Assembly (NCBI GenBank): GCA_025716855.1
Contig: JAIXMQ010000088.1
Location: forward strand, 23,519 to 87,518
Direction: 5' to 3'
Length of the DNA: 64,000 nucleotides
Source: Pilaira anomala
Lineage: Eukaryota > Mucoromycota > Mucoromycetes > Mucorales > Mucoraceae
Of the stretch, positions 24,047-36,500 are shown piece after piece. Every line of letters begins with the position of its first letter. Position 1 is the first letter of the stretch. The notes under the pieces were generated by a model. That model saw only the letters and a program-made list of their open reading frames with translations. It had not been told where the DNA came from and did no database searches. Made by a program: the position numbers and the translations under genes.

Positions 24047-24345
24047 TTACATGACTAAACAAGAGCCTCCACAACCGTTGGCAGGTTCAGCAAAGGGATC
24101 AGGATGTCTATTTCCCCAAATACTAGGAATCATCAAGTCAGTATTTGTTTGACAGTATTCAATTAAGCTGTGATAGAATAAGAAAAGGTCAATATTTTAT
24201 ATAGTTTTGAGAAAAAAAGTAATATTTACGATCGACTTGCTTCAGAAACTGGGATTCTAGAAATATCAAGTTGTTGCTTTAATTTAATATTGGATTCGAG
24301 AATCTTTCTAAGCTTAGTTTCTGAAACAGTTTGATTTCTTGCCAT
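24047..24345 (-). CDS. Heterotrimeric G-protein gamma subunit (Ste18-like)
   Basis: Two minus-strand exons, 24345-24230 and 24167-24047, join in frame (AGT-CGA-TC/C) to a 78-residue protein. The N-terminal half is a short amphipathic helix ('SETKLRKILESNIKLKQQLD'), the beta-binding coiled coil of G-gamma. The second half has 'LIEYCQTNTDLMIPSIWG', a DPF motif in 'NRHPDPFAEPANGCGGSCLVM', and ends with the prenylation CaaX box CLVM plus an upstream Cys that may be palmitoylated. G-gamma pairs with G-beta to signal at the plasma membrane (mating, nutrient or cAMP pathways in fungi). Length (fungal G-gamma about 70-110 aa) fits. Its start lies 92 bp downstream of the XPF stop, same strand. Confidence 0.88.
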
Positions 24346-24437
24346 TGAGTGAATGAATATATGAAAAAAAAAAAAAAAAAAAAAAAAAGAGATGAAAGGA
24401 AAAAAAAAAAAAAAAAAAAAAAATTCTCGTGTTTATT

Positions 24438-25173
24438 TTAGTGCCCTTTTTTATGAATAAATTGGTACAACTTTCGTCCATGTCCTTCCCCAATCATATC
24501 ATTAATTCTTTTTTGGCTCAAGTGCATTAGTTCATCCAAATCTTGAACTTGATTCATAATATGTTTATAGTTACTTGAAGTAACTCCAGGCATACTTCTT
24601 AAAATATCCTATTAAAACAAATTTTTTTTTTTTTTTTTTTTAAAAAAAACTTTTAATTCCTATACTTTTTACATTTACCTGAGGAGTCATATTATAAATC
24701 GTCTCTCCATCTTCTCCATCTGCTCCCATTGAAGTGGCCTTTTTAGAATCTGGTTCTTCTTCTGTTTTCTATAATTTATATTAAATTACATCATTTCTAT
24801 GGAGATCTGTGTACCTTGTTTACCTTTAAATCCAAAAATATCTTTGCTGTTTCATGAGGACTACTAGACCAAATGATACGTAATTTAGGAAATGCAAGTG
24901 TTAATAAAACCAATTTTGATGATATATCTGTAACTCGAATATTTTCTTTCATAACTGATACTGACTTTTTTTTTTTTTTTTTTATAAAAAGTAAACTTAA
25001 TAAACTTAATTTACTTGTGTATCAATTGTACTACCTGTAACGAAAATGATTTATTTTCATCAAACTCAATGAGTAAGATGGGTATCTTGTAATGTGCCGA
25101 CATACTTTCACATTGAGTGAATCTATACAGAAAAAAAAAAAAAGAGTTAAATTTCTAAAATATCATATTTATG

Positions 25174-25215
<42 letters not shown>

Positions 25216-27894
25216 CTTACAATCTTCCTGATGCAAATGATTGAATCATATCTACAACTGATTTTCTCTCTACACACATATCAGGACTTAAAATATAATC
25301 ACCTACTTGTAATGTAAATGGCAAGATCTTTACACCTTCTGCGTATAATATAGGAGGTAATGAACTTCGAAACTCTCGCATATCTACAATCACTGTAGGC
25401 GGACCTGTGGTTACTATTTTTAATTGTCCACCTGCAATTCGTGAATTAGGTTGAATCACCTCGAGTTGTCTTTCTTTACGTTTTTCTGTTAAAGTAATTG
25501 CCATTACCTTTTTTTTTTTTCAAATTGATAATTATTTAGTCTTTTCATTATTACATATATATCAAAACTTACAGATTTCTCATGAATTAATTTTTCAAAA
25601 GATTCCTTTTCTTTTCGAATCAAAGTAAGATAATTTTGTTCTTCAACTGAATTCTCGTACAACATGAAATAAACTCGGACTTGAATAGTTGGATGAGATG
25701 CACGATAGACTTCAATTTGACGTACAAACGCTGGGTTTGGATCAAACATGATGATCACTCGAGGCTGTACATCTTGTAATGTTTGTTCGTTACTATCATC
25801 TTCGTAGCATTGAATTGTAATTAATGAGTTATTGGGGATTTCTCGAAATGATGGTAAAATATCGTCTTGACCGTACTTGATTTCATATTCATCTGGTAAC
25901 GGTCCAATAGCTTTAAACGTATCGTTTTCATCCTCATCACCGTCATCATTATCATTTGTATCCGCATCAAGCCTTATGAGAAGAAAAAAAAAACGGTGGG
26001 TAAGTGAGAATACAACAAATATAAACATTTTATATATATATATCATTACAATGATATAGTTTCAATCACATCATCCCGAAATGTTTCTGCTAAAGTACTC
26101 GTTCGTCCTGGTCCAGAAGCAACAGCAGTCGTAGACCCACCTCTTACTCTTCTACGTTTATTAGGCGGTGCTCTACCTCTCATAGAAGCAGCAGAAGCAG
26201 GTGGTGGAGTTACATTGACTGCATTTGTTTGTATTTTATGAATATTTCCTCTCCATTTAAAAAAATTATAAGCTAACCGAGTAAGAAACGGTTGATGTGA
26301 ATCTTCTGGAGAAGAGATATATTTCTTTAATTGAGAGCATGTTCTTCGTTCAGTTACCATGATCAAGATAGGTGCTCCTTCTCCATGATTTAAGTCTAGA
26401 ATATCTCGTTCGATTTCTTTTAAAATGTTTTTTAATAATGCCCATTTGGGCTGTTCTTCTAACACAAGTTTAATATGTGTTGGGAGTTCTGTGTCGGGTG
26501 GGTTTTCACGTAACTGGTCAAATTCTGGATCTGTCTTTTTAACGTAAACTCGTTTACGAGCAGTCTAATTTTGATTTAATAAAAGAAAGTCGTATTATTA
26601 TTATTATTATTATTATTTACCTCAATGGCTCGATTACCAGCTTCTAAGTATAACCATTCTGATTGACGCATCTGTCTTCCTTCTTGAGGCGTATTAGCAG
26701 CAATAACAGTTTCTATAAAACTATAAAACGAGACACAATCATATGTTGTCAGGTACCTAAAAAAAAAAAAAACAATCAAAACCACACCCTTCAAATCCAA
26801 AAGCTATACTTTCTCTTACCCTAATAACTGCCTTAGGATTTTCAAATCACCCACCAATTGTTTTGAAGCAGAACTGACCTGATGCCAAATGGGATCCAAT
26901 TGACGTCTTACGATAGTATCAAACGACTTGAAAAACGAGTTTTCAATCTTGATTTCACCTACATCAATTGTAGGATTTGAACGACGTAATTCAGATAGAG
27001 TATCTTCCATGCATTGAACTAAACTTTGTTGAATGATTTCTAACGATTCCGATAAAGGTTGTCTGAGTTCAATCACATCGTTATTAGTTTGTGATAGATT
27101 CTCGGATACAGTCATTTGAAATCGAGGCCATAAATGTACTTTACGAAGGAACATTGATTTTAATCGCGTCTGTAAAGGTGCGAATCCCGTTACAAATAAT
27201 TCTGGGTGATCTGAAAAGGCTTTGATGAATCCTTCCTAAACAAAATAGTGATACGTTATTTATTTTATAATAAGTGATAGTGTTGTTTATTTACTTCGTT
27301 ATGATCACGATAGATACGAAGAATTAATTCTTCCATTGAATTCGCTTTCACTCTAAATAATAATGACAATAAGAATAAAAAAAAATAAAAAACAATTGAA
27401 TTAACAATTACCTGTGCGCATTATAAACAATGATACCATTGATAAGCGCAGTAGGAATTCTTTCGAGTAACATATCTACAGCTAAGATGCGAGAGGTAAT
27501 TGAAAACACGCCACTTTCGCGATACATGCTACTTCTATAATATACAATAACAACAAAGTTAATAATATTCACGCAAAAAAAAAAAGGCATAACAATACCT
27601 TTTTTCTGCAGGCGTACTATACTCAATACGTCGAATTAAATGTTGCGTTGAAACACCTTGTGCTATCAATTGTTCTTGTAACAAGTCGTCTTGTTCAGTT
27701 GAAGTATTTAATAATAAAACAAGGTGGTTTCCTGCTGTATAAAGTCGAATAAATCTGCATAAAATATCGAATAATCCTAACCCAGGCGAGGTAATAAGCA
27801 ACCCGTCTTCTTCCACAATGTCTGTAAGAATTTGTTTTTGAAATTCAAGCATTCTATATAACTGCGGAAAAGGTTTAACAACAAAAAGAAGCAT
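24438..27894 (-). CDS. RAD1/XPF: XPF/Rad1-type structure-specific DNA repair endonuclease
   Basis: With an ERCC1/Rad10 partner XPF cuts the 5' side of bubbles in nucleotide excision repair and acts in crosslink repair. The gene has roughly ten short introns. The N-terminal helicase-like half starts 'MLEFQKQILTDIVEEDGLLI' (27852; a longer ATG at 27894 is also in frame), continues 'SVFSITSRILAVDMLLERIP'-like sequence, 'LWPRFQM' and 'RRQLDPIWHQVSSASKQLVG'. The nuclease core is intact: 'VIVDMREFRSSLPPILY', 'QVGDYILSPDMCVERKSVVD' with the GDY..ERKxxxD catalytic signature. The C-terminal exon shows a helix-hairpin-helix ('DILRSMPGVTSSNYKHIMNQ') ending '..FIHKKGH'. First exon 27894-27599, last exon ends at 24438. 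Divergent from importin alpha across 188 bp. Confidence 0.93.
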
Positions 27895-27929
27895 TATTTA
27901 GATTTTTTTCTGAAGTTTAATCTGTGACG

Positions 27930-27965
<36 letters not shown>

Positions 27966-28082
27966 CAATTGATAGAAAAATCCCCTTTTTTCTTTTTTTT
28001 TCTTTTTCTTCTTTACAAATTTTTTATTTTTTCTTTCTTTCTTTTTATATAAAAAAAAAAAAAAAAAAAAAACTAAAAAAAA
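27895..28082. promoter_or_regulatory. Shared divergent promoter XPF / importin alpha
   Basis: 188 bp separate two divergent start codons. The interval is almost entirely homopolymer: a T run at about 27932-27965, TTTTTCTTTTT patches and an A run at 28051-28072. Such stiff poly(dA:dT) tracts exclude nucleosomes in fungal promoters. No other element is recognisable. Confidence 0.65.
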
Positions 28083-29926
28083 ATGGAGAAAGCCGCAGCC
28101 GATCAAAGAAAGAATAACTTCAAGAACAAAGATGCTTTTGGTTCCGACCAAGTAAGAGAGCGTAGACAAAAGCATACAGTCGAGATTAGAAAGCAAAAGC
28201 GTGAAGAAAATTTATCAAAGCGTCGTAATATGATTATTCCCAACGCGTCCATGTCTGATAGTGAAGATGAAATTGAAGTTGAAGATGATGTCAATGTAAG
28301 ATTCTTTTTTTTTTTATATAAATCTATTTTACGCGTACGTAGATAAAAAAGTTCCTAACGTTTCTTTTCATTAGTTGCATGCTAACTTGATGACTTTGAT
28401 TGCTGACGTAAACTCAAACGACGTTGAGAAACAATACGACGCTACTACCAAATTTAGAAAGTTACTTTCTAAAGAAACAAATCCTCCTATCAAGGATGTT
28501 ATTCAAACAGGTGTTGTACCTAAATTTGTTGAATTTTTAAGATCTCCTCATGGTTTATTACAGGTAAAGTAAAAAAAACGTTGTTATACAAATTGTAAAA
28601 AAAAAAAAAAGTTTCTAAAACGTTCCATTTTTTTTTTTTTTTTTTAGTTTGAAGCTGCTTGGGCTTTAACTAATATTGCATCAGGCTCTTCTGATCAAAC
28701 TCAAGTTGTCATTGCATCTGGTGCTGTACCCATTTTTATTGAGTTACTTAGTAGTACCGTACCCGATGTGAAGGAACAGGTAAAAAAAAAAAAAAAAAGA
28801 AAAAAGAAAAAAAAAAATTTTTTTTTTTACTGTGAATTTTAAAATTTTATTATTATTATAAATATAGGCTGTCTGGGCTTTGGGTAATATTGCAGGTGAT
28901 AGTGCAGTGTGCCGTGATTATGTTTTGGAACAAGGAGCACTTCAACCACTTTTAGTGATTTTAAATGAGCAACATAAATTATCTATGCTTCGTAACGCAA
29001 CCTGGACACTTTCCAACTTGTGTCGTGGTAAGAATCCTCAACCTAACTGGGAGATGGTCGTTCCAGCCCTTCCTGTTCTCGCTAAATTAATCTATTCTAC
29101 TGATGAAGAAGTATTGATCGATGCTTGTTGGGCCATTTCTTATCTTTCAGATGGTTATAACGATAGAATTCAAGCCGTGATTGAAAGTGGTGTATGTCGT
29201 CGTCTCGTGGAACTTTTAATGCACTCTTCTACATCTGTTCAAACGCCTGCTTTACGTTCTGTTGGTAATATTGTGACTGGTGATGATTTACAAACACAAG
29301 TCATTATCAATTGTGGTGTCTTACCCGCACTTTCTTCTCTCTTGTCTAGCTCAAAGGAAGCAATTCGTAAAGAAGCTTGTTGGACAATTTCAAATATTAC
29401 GGCTGGTACAACTGCTCAAATTGATGCAGTTATCGAGAACAATATTATTCCACCTCTTGTACATATTTTAGCTAATGCTGATTTCAAGACACGTAAAGAA
29501 GCTTGTTGGGCTATTGTGAATGCTACTTCTGGTGGATTAAACAAACCTGCTCAAATTCAATATATGGTTCAAAGTGGTGTTATTAAACCTCTTTGTGATG
29601 TATTAATTGGTATGGATAATAAGATTGTACAAGTTGCTTTAGATGGTTTGGATAATATTTTAAAGGTTGGAGAATTGGATCGTCCTAATGATCCTGAGGG
29701 TGTTAACCGTTATGCTCTTTATATTGAAGAATGTGGTGGTATGGAATTAATTCATCAATTACAAACTCATGAGAATGAAGAAGTTTATAAGAAGGCATAT
29801 CATATCATTGATCGTTACTTTAGTGATGAAGAAACTGAAGAAATGACTGATGAAGGTCATCCTCAATCCTTTAGTTTCCAAACTAATGTTGATGTCCCTC
29901 AAGGTGGTTTCAACTTTGGTAATTAA
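28083..29926 (+). CDS. SRP1: Importin alpha (karyopherin alpha, Srp1-like)
   Basis: Four exons, 28083-28295, 28375-28563, 28648-28779 and 28868-29926, all joined in phase 0, give 530 aa, the family's usual length. The N-terminal importin-beta-binding domain is basic ('[20 protein letters not shown]', 'SKRRN') and followed by an acidic patch. Then come about ten armadillo repeats with the NLS-binding W-x3-N array: '[19 protein letters not shown]', '[12 protein letters not shown]', '[18 protein letters not shown]', '[17 protein letters not shown]', '[11 protein letters not shown]', '[12 protein letters not shown]'. The C-terminus ('[16 protein letters not shown]') matches the CAS/exportin-2 contact region. 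It carries classical NLS cargo to the nucleus. Intron 3 is largely A and T runs. Confidence 0.97.
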
Positions 29927-31861
29927 TTTGATTTTTAAAAAAAAAAAACAAAATAATAGTAAATATAAATGATAAAAAAAAAAAACATACATACACACAT
30001 ATATTTTTTTTTATTTTGGAAATAATAATGTATATTCTCTCTCTCTTTTTTTTTTTTTTTTTTTTTTTTTAATACACTTTTTTTGAATTAACCATCTAAT
30101 TAAAAAATAAAGAGAAACTTTGGTATTATTTCTTTTTGAATGAAGAAGTACGGTTAAAAAATCTCGTTAAAAAACTAAAACATGCATGAACGATAATGAC
30201 AGCGTCGGAAGAAGTCCGCCTTTCTGAAGTACAATTTCTTTTCTTTTTATTTTCAATCATGTTCTGTAAATAGTTCCTTTTCTAAAATCTAGTTATTTAA
30301 TACATTGTTATTTTATATCGAGTTGATATCTAATTTACCTTGGTACTAGTTTCATCTCTCAATACTTGATACTTTTTTGACATAATTGTGGATAAAGATA
30401 GAGAGTTGCAAATTGAATATGTCCGAAAAAAAAAAAAAAGTTTAAATACAAGAAAAAAAAAAAGCTCCCGGGAAAGTATACAAACGTTAAAAGATCGGAT
30501 TTTATCGTAATATATATATATATATATGTATACTCTTGAGAAAAAAAAGAAAAAAAAAAGTCAGTTTATCGTTGCTATCTATCTAATAATTACATGCATT
30601 ATCCAGGTAGTGAAAAGCACATCTGTGTAAATTTAATACTGCCTAATTTTCCTGTAAAAAAAAAGACTTGATCTACCAGTAATAAGCAAGTTAATCAAAA
30701 GAATTTAAGCGATTTTTTTTTTTTTTTTTTGATAGTGTTTGAGCCTTAACTGTTGATACGAGAGAAGGGTTATGAAAAAAAAAAAAAGTCATTTTTATCC
30801 CATTCAGAATAAAGTTTTCCTTTTTTTTAGCAGTGTTTATATATGTATCAAACAAATGTTTTTGACAAATGACGAATAAGATTTTCAGGAAAGACAAAAA
30901 CTCACAAATTTAATAATTCTTTGTCTCTGCTCTTTTTGTTGTTTAATTTAATTCATATTAAAAATGTTTACTCTATTATGACCTCCTAGAAGCATGTCAG
31001 ACTTCCCCCCCTAGTAGTAAGGTATTTTTTTGCTTTAGAAAGTTATATTAAAAATTAAGTTATTTTATACTTTATCACAACAGTGAAACACAACCATACT
31101 TTGGAAGATCACCACGTTTGAGTTCCACACTAATAAGAATCATATACATATAAATATTTCGTTCCACTTTTCCGGTTTTGGTTACACACCTGTGTGTATG
31201 TCTATATAACTATTTACAAAACGCCACAACCTAGTTACAGACAAAAAAAAAACAAACAAATGGTAGAAAAAAAAATAATAATTGAATCGAGTACAAGCAG
31301 GATCATTTATGATCCAAAAATTGATTTAGCCCCTGAGAGAGAGAGAGAGAGAGAAAGATTACAATCGGTAATCATGAACGATCCTTTTTTTTTTCATACT
31401 ACGTTTATATCCGTTTACTGTATATATTGCTCTTAAAAGACTTATCATATAAGGTGAAAAGGAGATTATATAATTGATATCATTGAATGAAGGATACTTG
31501 TAATAAAAAAAAACAGGTATTAAAACTAATGCATGCGACCAGGAATATAAAGGAGGAAAAAAAAAAGCATGAGACAAAAAAAAAAGTGGAACAGGTATAT
31601 ATAAATTTTAGGTTTTTTTCAATGTTTCAGGTAAATTTGGAATGACGGAAGATGGTAACAAAAACTGTTTAATGCAGAAAAAAAAAGAAAAAAAGTGATT
31701 TGGAAAACGGGGGACCTTTTTTAAGTGAAACGATTTATAATATATTCTTCTCTATTTATTTATTCAAAATGGCGTACATCTTTTTGTTCGCGACTTTTTT
31801 GGTGACTGTTTGAGAAGGATGTAAAGAATGTGTATATAAGATTTTTTTATTGTATATGTAC

Positions 31862-31892
<31 letters not shown>

Positions 31893-31936
31893 GAAGAAAG
31901 AATGAGAAGAAGAAAAAAAAAGAATATGTACTGAAG

Positions 31937-31968
<32 letters not shown>

Positions 31969-31972
31969 TTTA
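29927..31972. other. 2-kb convergent intergenic region
   Basis: Lies between the importin alpha stop and the stop of the orphan minus-strand gene. Contains T runs (30050-30070, 31937-31962), an (AG)n tract at 31335-31356 and another at 31861-31888. I find no conserved frame or RNA gene. Confidence 0.55.
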
Positions 31973-32986
31973 TTAAACTCTACTATTGTTTAATTCAGAC
32001 AGCATGACTTTGATGGAAGGTAACTTTTGCTGTTGTTGCTGTTGGTAGTGTTGGTGATATAATGGAGGAGGAGAAGGTGAGATTTCAGGTGAAAGAGGTA
32101 AACCTCTCATTTGAGTTGCTTGAGTGGCCAATAAATTGAGATTATATTCTTGATGATATTTTCTTTTTTTATTAATGACAGAAACAGGAGGAGGAGGACT
32201 GGGAGGGAAATGATCGTGAACAATGCCTGCAATTGTTTGATGATTTCTCTTTCTTTTTTTATTATTTGTTTTTACGGTTGGAATGATAAATGCTGCTTGT
32301 CTTTGTCGTGTTTCAATAATAGCTTGTTGTTGTTTTTTAACTTTGGCAGCAGATATTAAAGTTTGAATCATGGCAGGTGAATTATTTATTGTGTTTGAAG
32401 ATAACCATTGATATAAAAGTAAAGATTTCGATAAAGGCTTTTGTTGTTTAATCAACACGGGGGATCTACAAAAAGTAAAATCTTATAAATAACATGTATA
32501 TATATATATATATATAACAATTGCTTACACTGTTGACTTCTCTTCTATTACTTGCTCTTCTTTTTGAATAAATATCCATTCTGTACCATTTAAATGACTT
32601 GTATGTTCGCGTTCCACAATTGAATTAATATGAGTAGCACTTTTCCAATGTTGATATTGAATATTATTTAATATTGGTTCAGATACATTTCCAATAATTT
32701 CATCTATTGATAATTTACATAATTCAGCTAAATCATACATGTTGAATAACCTTGCAATCTGAATTATTGTACTTGACATGATAAATATACGCTCTTGTTT
32801 ATTCTTTATAAACTCAATCGGATTCAATGTAAACAATTGTTTAATTAAGTTTGCCTTTGTATTTAATCTTCCATTTAAAAAGATCTTGTTTATATCTCTT
32901 ATACAAAAGTAATTCTTATTATTTATTCTATACAAGTAAAACATTTCACTTGTATCATAACTGCCTAATAACAATTTAGAATTCAT
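31973..32986 (-). CDS. Hypothetical protein, Lys/Pro/Gln-rich C-terminus
   Basis: Two minus-strand exons, 32986-32529 and 32465-31973, join in frame to 316 aa. Family not recognised. The first ~110 residues look like a folded domain: 'MFYLYRINNKNYFCIRDINK', 'NPIEFIKNKQERIFIMSSTI', 'IARLFNMYDLAELCKLSIDE'; a small DNA-binding or adaptor fold is possible, but no motif proves it. The C-terminal half is disordered with two bipartite-looking basic clusters ('NNKKRKRNH', 'INKKRKYHQEYN') that could be nuclear localisation signals, proline runs (PPSPPPP) and a Gln run, ending in 'LPSIKVMLSELNNSRV'. A nuclear regulator is a reasonable guess. It was divergent from SPT8 before a LINE inserted between them. 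Confidence 0.75.
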
Positions 32987-32999
32987 TTTTTATATGTAG

Positions 33000-33034
<35 letters not shown>

Positions 33035-33074
33035 GAGAAAAGGAAAGAGAGAGAAAAAAGGGAAAGAAAAAGAG

Positions 33075-33107
<33 letters not shown>

Positions 33108-33239
33108 GATCAACAGCATTTATTATTCTGTCAGTGTGTGGTCAATATCTGCTGATTTTGGTGGTCATTCTTTAATATAATAAGGGGTTAACTTTTCATC
33201 ATCCCTTTATTTATTTATTTATCTCCCTCTCTGTATATT

Positions 33240-33272
<33 letters not shown>

Positions 33273-33379
33273 TTCTATTTTTCACCCCCCAAACTTTACC
33301 CCTTTGTCCTCCCCCCTTTATTTTTATTTATTTATTTATTTCCTTGGTTACTCTTGACAAAAAAAAAAAAAGTTGTTTC
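32987..33379. promoter_or_regulatory. Left half of an originally shared promoter (orphan gene / SPT8)
   Basis: The region upstream of the orphan gene has long A runs (33001-33028, 33076-33104), a (CT)n tract at 33240-33262 and TTTA repeats, up to the left target-site duplication of the LINE. Without the insertion it would continue directly into 39245-39374, making one divergent promoter of about 540 bp. Confidence 0.55.
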
Positions 33380-33393
33380 ATCCTTGACGACGA
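33380..33393. repeat. Left 14-bp target-site duplication of the LINE
   Basis: 'ATCCTTGACGACGA' at 33380-33393 recurs exactly at 39231-39244. The left copy directly adjoins nine T residues (the LINE's poly(A) end on the minus strand), as expected for target-primed reverse transcription. Confidence 0.9.
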
Positions 33394-33495
33394 TTTTTTT
33401 TTGTTTATATGGAGAACAGAGTCTCTGGTTTATTAGTGAAAATTGAAATAGTCACAACTGTGTTTTTGGGGTTTTAAATTATTAAAGTATGATTG

Positions 33496-33547
<52 letters not shown>

Positions 33548-33582
33548 AATATGTTGTTGGAAACAGAGGAGACCAAAGAGGA

Positions 33583-36500
33583 CTAGTCTGTTGAAATGTG
33601 AGGAAGAGGAGCATGAGGAATACCTTTGGAGATAAAATACTCTTGACGCATTTGGAAAACTTTGGCTGTAGCGACCAAGATCACAGAACTGGAAAGAAAA
33701 GGAGTATTGTTGAAAACGAAAGCCCAGTGACAACGCCATAGAGCTTCAAGTGTAGCAGCAACAATGAGAATGGCCGAGAATTGAGGTGAATCGGGTGTTC
33801 GAGTAGGAGTTTGCAAAGCGTATATAGCGAGCTGGAGTTGATCCAGGGAGACACGAGGATCGGAAGGATTGATAAAAGTATGCCACATATATTGCCAGGT
33901 ATGTAGCTTAGCAGGACACAGAAAGATGAAATGCAAAATTGATTCGACTGGTTCAGAGCATATGGGGCAGGCGGGTGATGGAAAGTGAACAGGAATCAAG
34001 TGATGTAAAAGAGATTTGTGTGGGATTTTCTTATGAAGAATCCGATACCAGAAGTTTCGACAGGAGTGCGTGATAGGCAAATTCCAAAATGATGACCAAG
34101 AGATAGACATTTTTGGAGAGAATGGAGGAGGTAAAAGTAAATTCGTATTACCCGGACGCTTTAAACATAAAAGGCGATAAGTTTTAGCATTGAATTGGGA
34201 GCTGGTACCAGGAGCCACAAGGATACGATCAAGAAACGGATCAATATCAATAACACGATGATCACTCACTGGTGAAAATGGATGTAAGCCCATGCGTGCA
34301 AGAGCAGGGGGAATAAAAGATCTAATGAAAAAAGGAGCCAGCTTGATTTCATTTTTGGATACCTGTTTAAGGAAACTTCTAGTAAGAATTGGGTGGTGCG
34401 TAAGCTCAACCGAAGTCTTTGGGCGGAGGCAGTGGTTGCGATCACCGTTAAAAGTATAAGCAGAGGATGCGAGAAGAGAAGCAGTGGACTTACGTAGATT
34501 AGTAGATGGTATAATCAAGGAACCAATTGGTATCTCAAGACATGTTGCTGAACTAACTACTACATCAGTATATGATTTTGGTAAATCATCAATAGCTTTA
34601 AACAGGAGGGCCAGAGAACTATTCAACTGTTTTGTATTAGGTGGCCGTCGAGATGGAAACAGAAAGAAAAAACGATGATCAAGATCTAGAGGACTAGTAA
34701 CTGAGTAGAGACTCGCTGAGGCTAATGCAACTTGAGAGTACAAAAAGGAAATTAATTGTAAGAGGACAATAGAGTCACTAGTAAGCACATCAGTTTGTAA
34801 AGCAGAAGTCTTCGTGGATAGCAGTGGATGTAACCAGCGTACTTGCAAAGCAGATTGTTGAACCGCGGGATTAAGGAGACCTAAACCACCATGCGATCGA
34901 GGTAGGCATGCAGTATAAAAACTAATTTTGGGGAAAGTTCGAAAATTAATGAAGTTTGATATAATAGATTGTACCGATTTGAAAAAGGAAGATGGAACCG
35001 AGATGATTCGAAGAACATGCCATAACTTGCTGAGAATCAGAGAGTTAAGAACCATAGATCGACCACGGACAGACAACCCTCGTTGACGATGAATATCACA
35101 AGCAATCGTAATTTTCTGTAGGAGATCCTCAAGATATGAATTACGTTGCGATGTAGATGTACACAAAGGGAAACCAAGATATATGAGAGGTGTTAAAGAC
35201 CGACAATCATGCCAACTAGATATATTATAAGAAGCTAAGGACTGTCGCCAGTAGTTATTATAAATAATAGAAGATCCAGAAAGGGATATGGCTTCAGTTT
35301 TGGTAAAATTGATACGAGCATTGGACGCCTTTGAATAAACAGATAAGTGATGCTGAAGTTGAGAGAGTTCATCTGGAGAGTTTAAGAAGCAAACCACATC
35401 ATCAGCATATGCTAATAATTTAATCGGGTGAGAGCTGTACGAGTAAAGTGATGATGACCTAATAGTAGGAGGGAGAGAGAACCCGGAAAGGTGTATATCT
35501 TGTTGGATGCTACGAAGAAGTGGTTCAAAAGCTAAGTTAAATAAAATAGGACTAAGTGGGTCACCTTGTTTCAGTCCACGACGTTGAGAAATACTATCGG
35601 TAAGGAAACCATTCACATTGATATGGAGGTATGTACTAAAGAATAATCGTTCAATACAGTCAACCAAAGTGACCGGGATACCGAAACGAAGTAGAACAGA
35701 CCTGAGATAGAGAGGGTGTACTCGATCATAGGCTTTTTCTTGATCTAGCAATAAACCAATACTGGAAGAAGAGGAAAGTCGGGCTTGCTCCATAACTAAT
35801 TTCATTAATAGACCATTATCTGCAATAAACCTACCACCGACGAAACCTGTTTGATATGGGGTAATTAAACTAGAAGCTGAAGAGATAAGCCGGGAACTAA
35901 GAATTCGAGTAAAGACCTTAGCATCGGTGTTAATCAAGGATATCGGTCGCCAATTTTTCAAAGAGTCTAAAAGACCTTTTTTAGCTAGTATACAGACGCA
36001 AGATTGCATCCAAGTGGTGGGGATATCCGATAGGGAAAGTGCATTATTGTAAGTAGCAAGAACAATTTCACGACAAGAAGGATGTGAGATTACAAGGCGA
36101 AGAATAGCATAAGGTAAACCATCCATGCCAGGTGAAGACTTTTTGGGACAACGAGAGAAAGCAAATAAAAGGTCATCCATCGTGATAGGAGCCACCAACG
36201 ATTCAGCTTCAGATGAAGACAAACGTAGGGATTCTGGTAGTCGTTCTAGTAAAGTATCAAGAGAAGTCATGTCCACAGGTTCAGGTGAATAAAGATCATT
36301 ATAGAAAAAAGAAGCAGTTTCAAGCATCTCCTCCTTGGTAGTACAGGGGGATAGAGACTCAGGATGTATCAAAGGTGGTATCAGTTGGCGAGCCGCACGA
36401 GAAGCGACAGTTCGTTTTAGATAACCGGCAGACAGTTCACCAAATTCACGCCATCGGATTCCAGACCGTAAGGCTAGAGTTTCAACTCGGTATTGTTGTA

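Noticed and set aside
33498..33546. Long T run as the 3' end of the LINE
   Set aside because: The 14-bp duplication lies further out, next to a nine-T run at 33394, so the long run is inside the element's 3' UTR.
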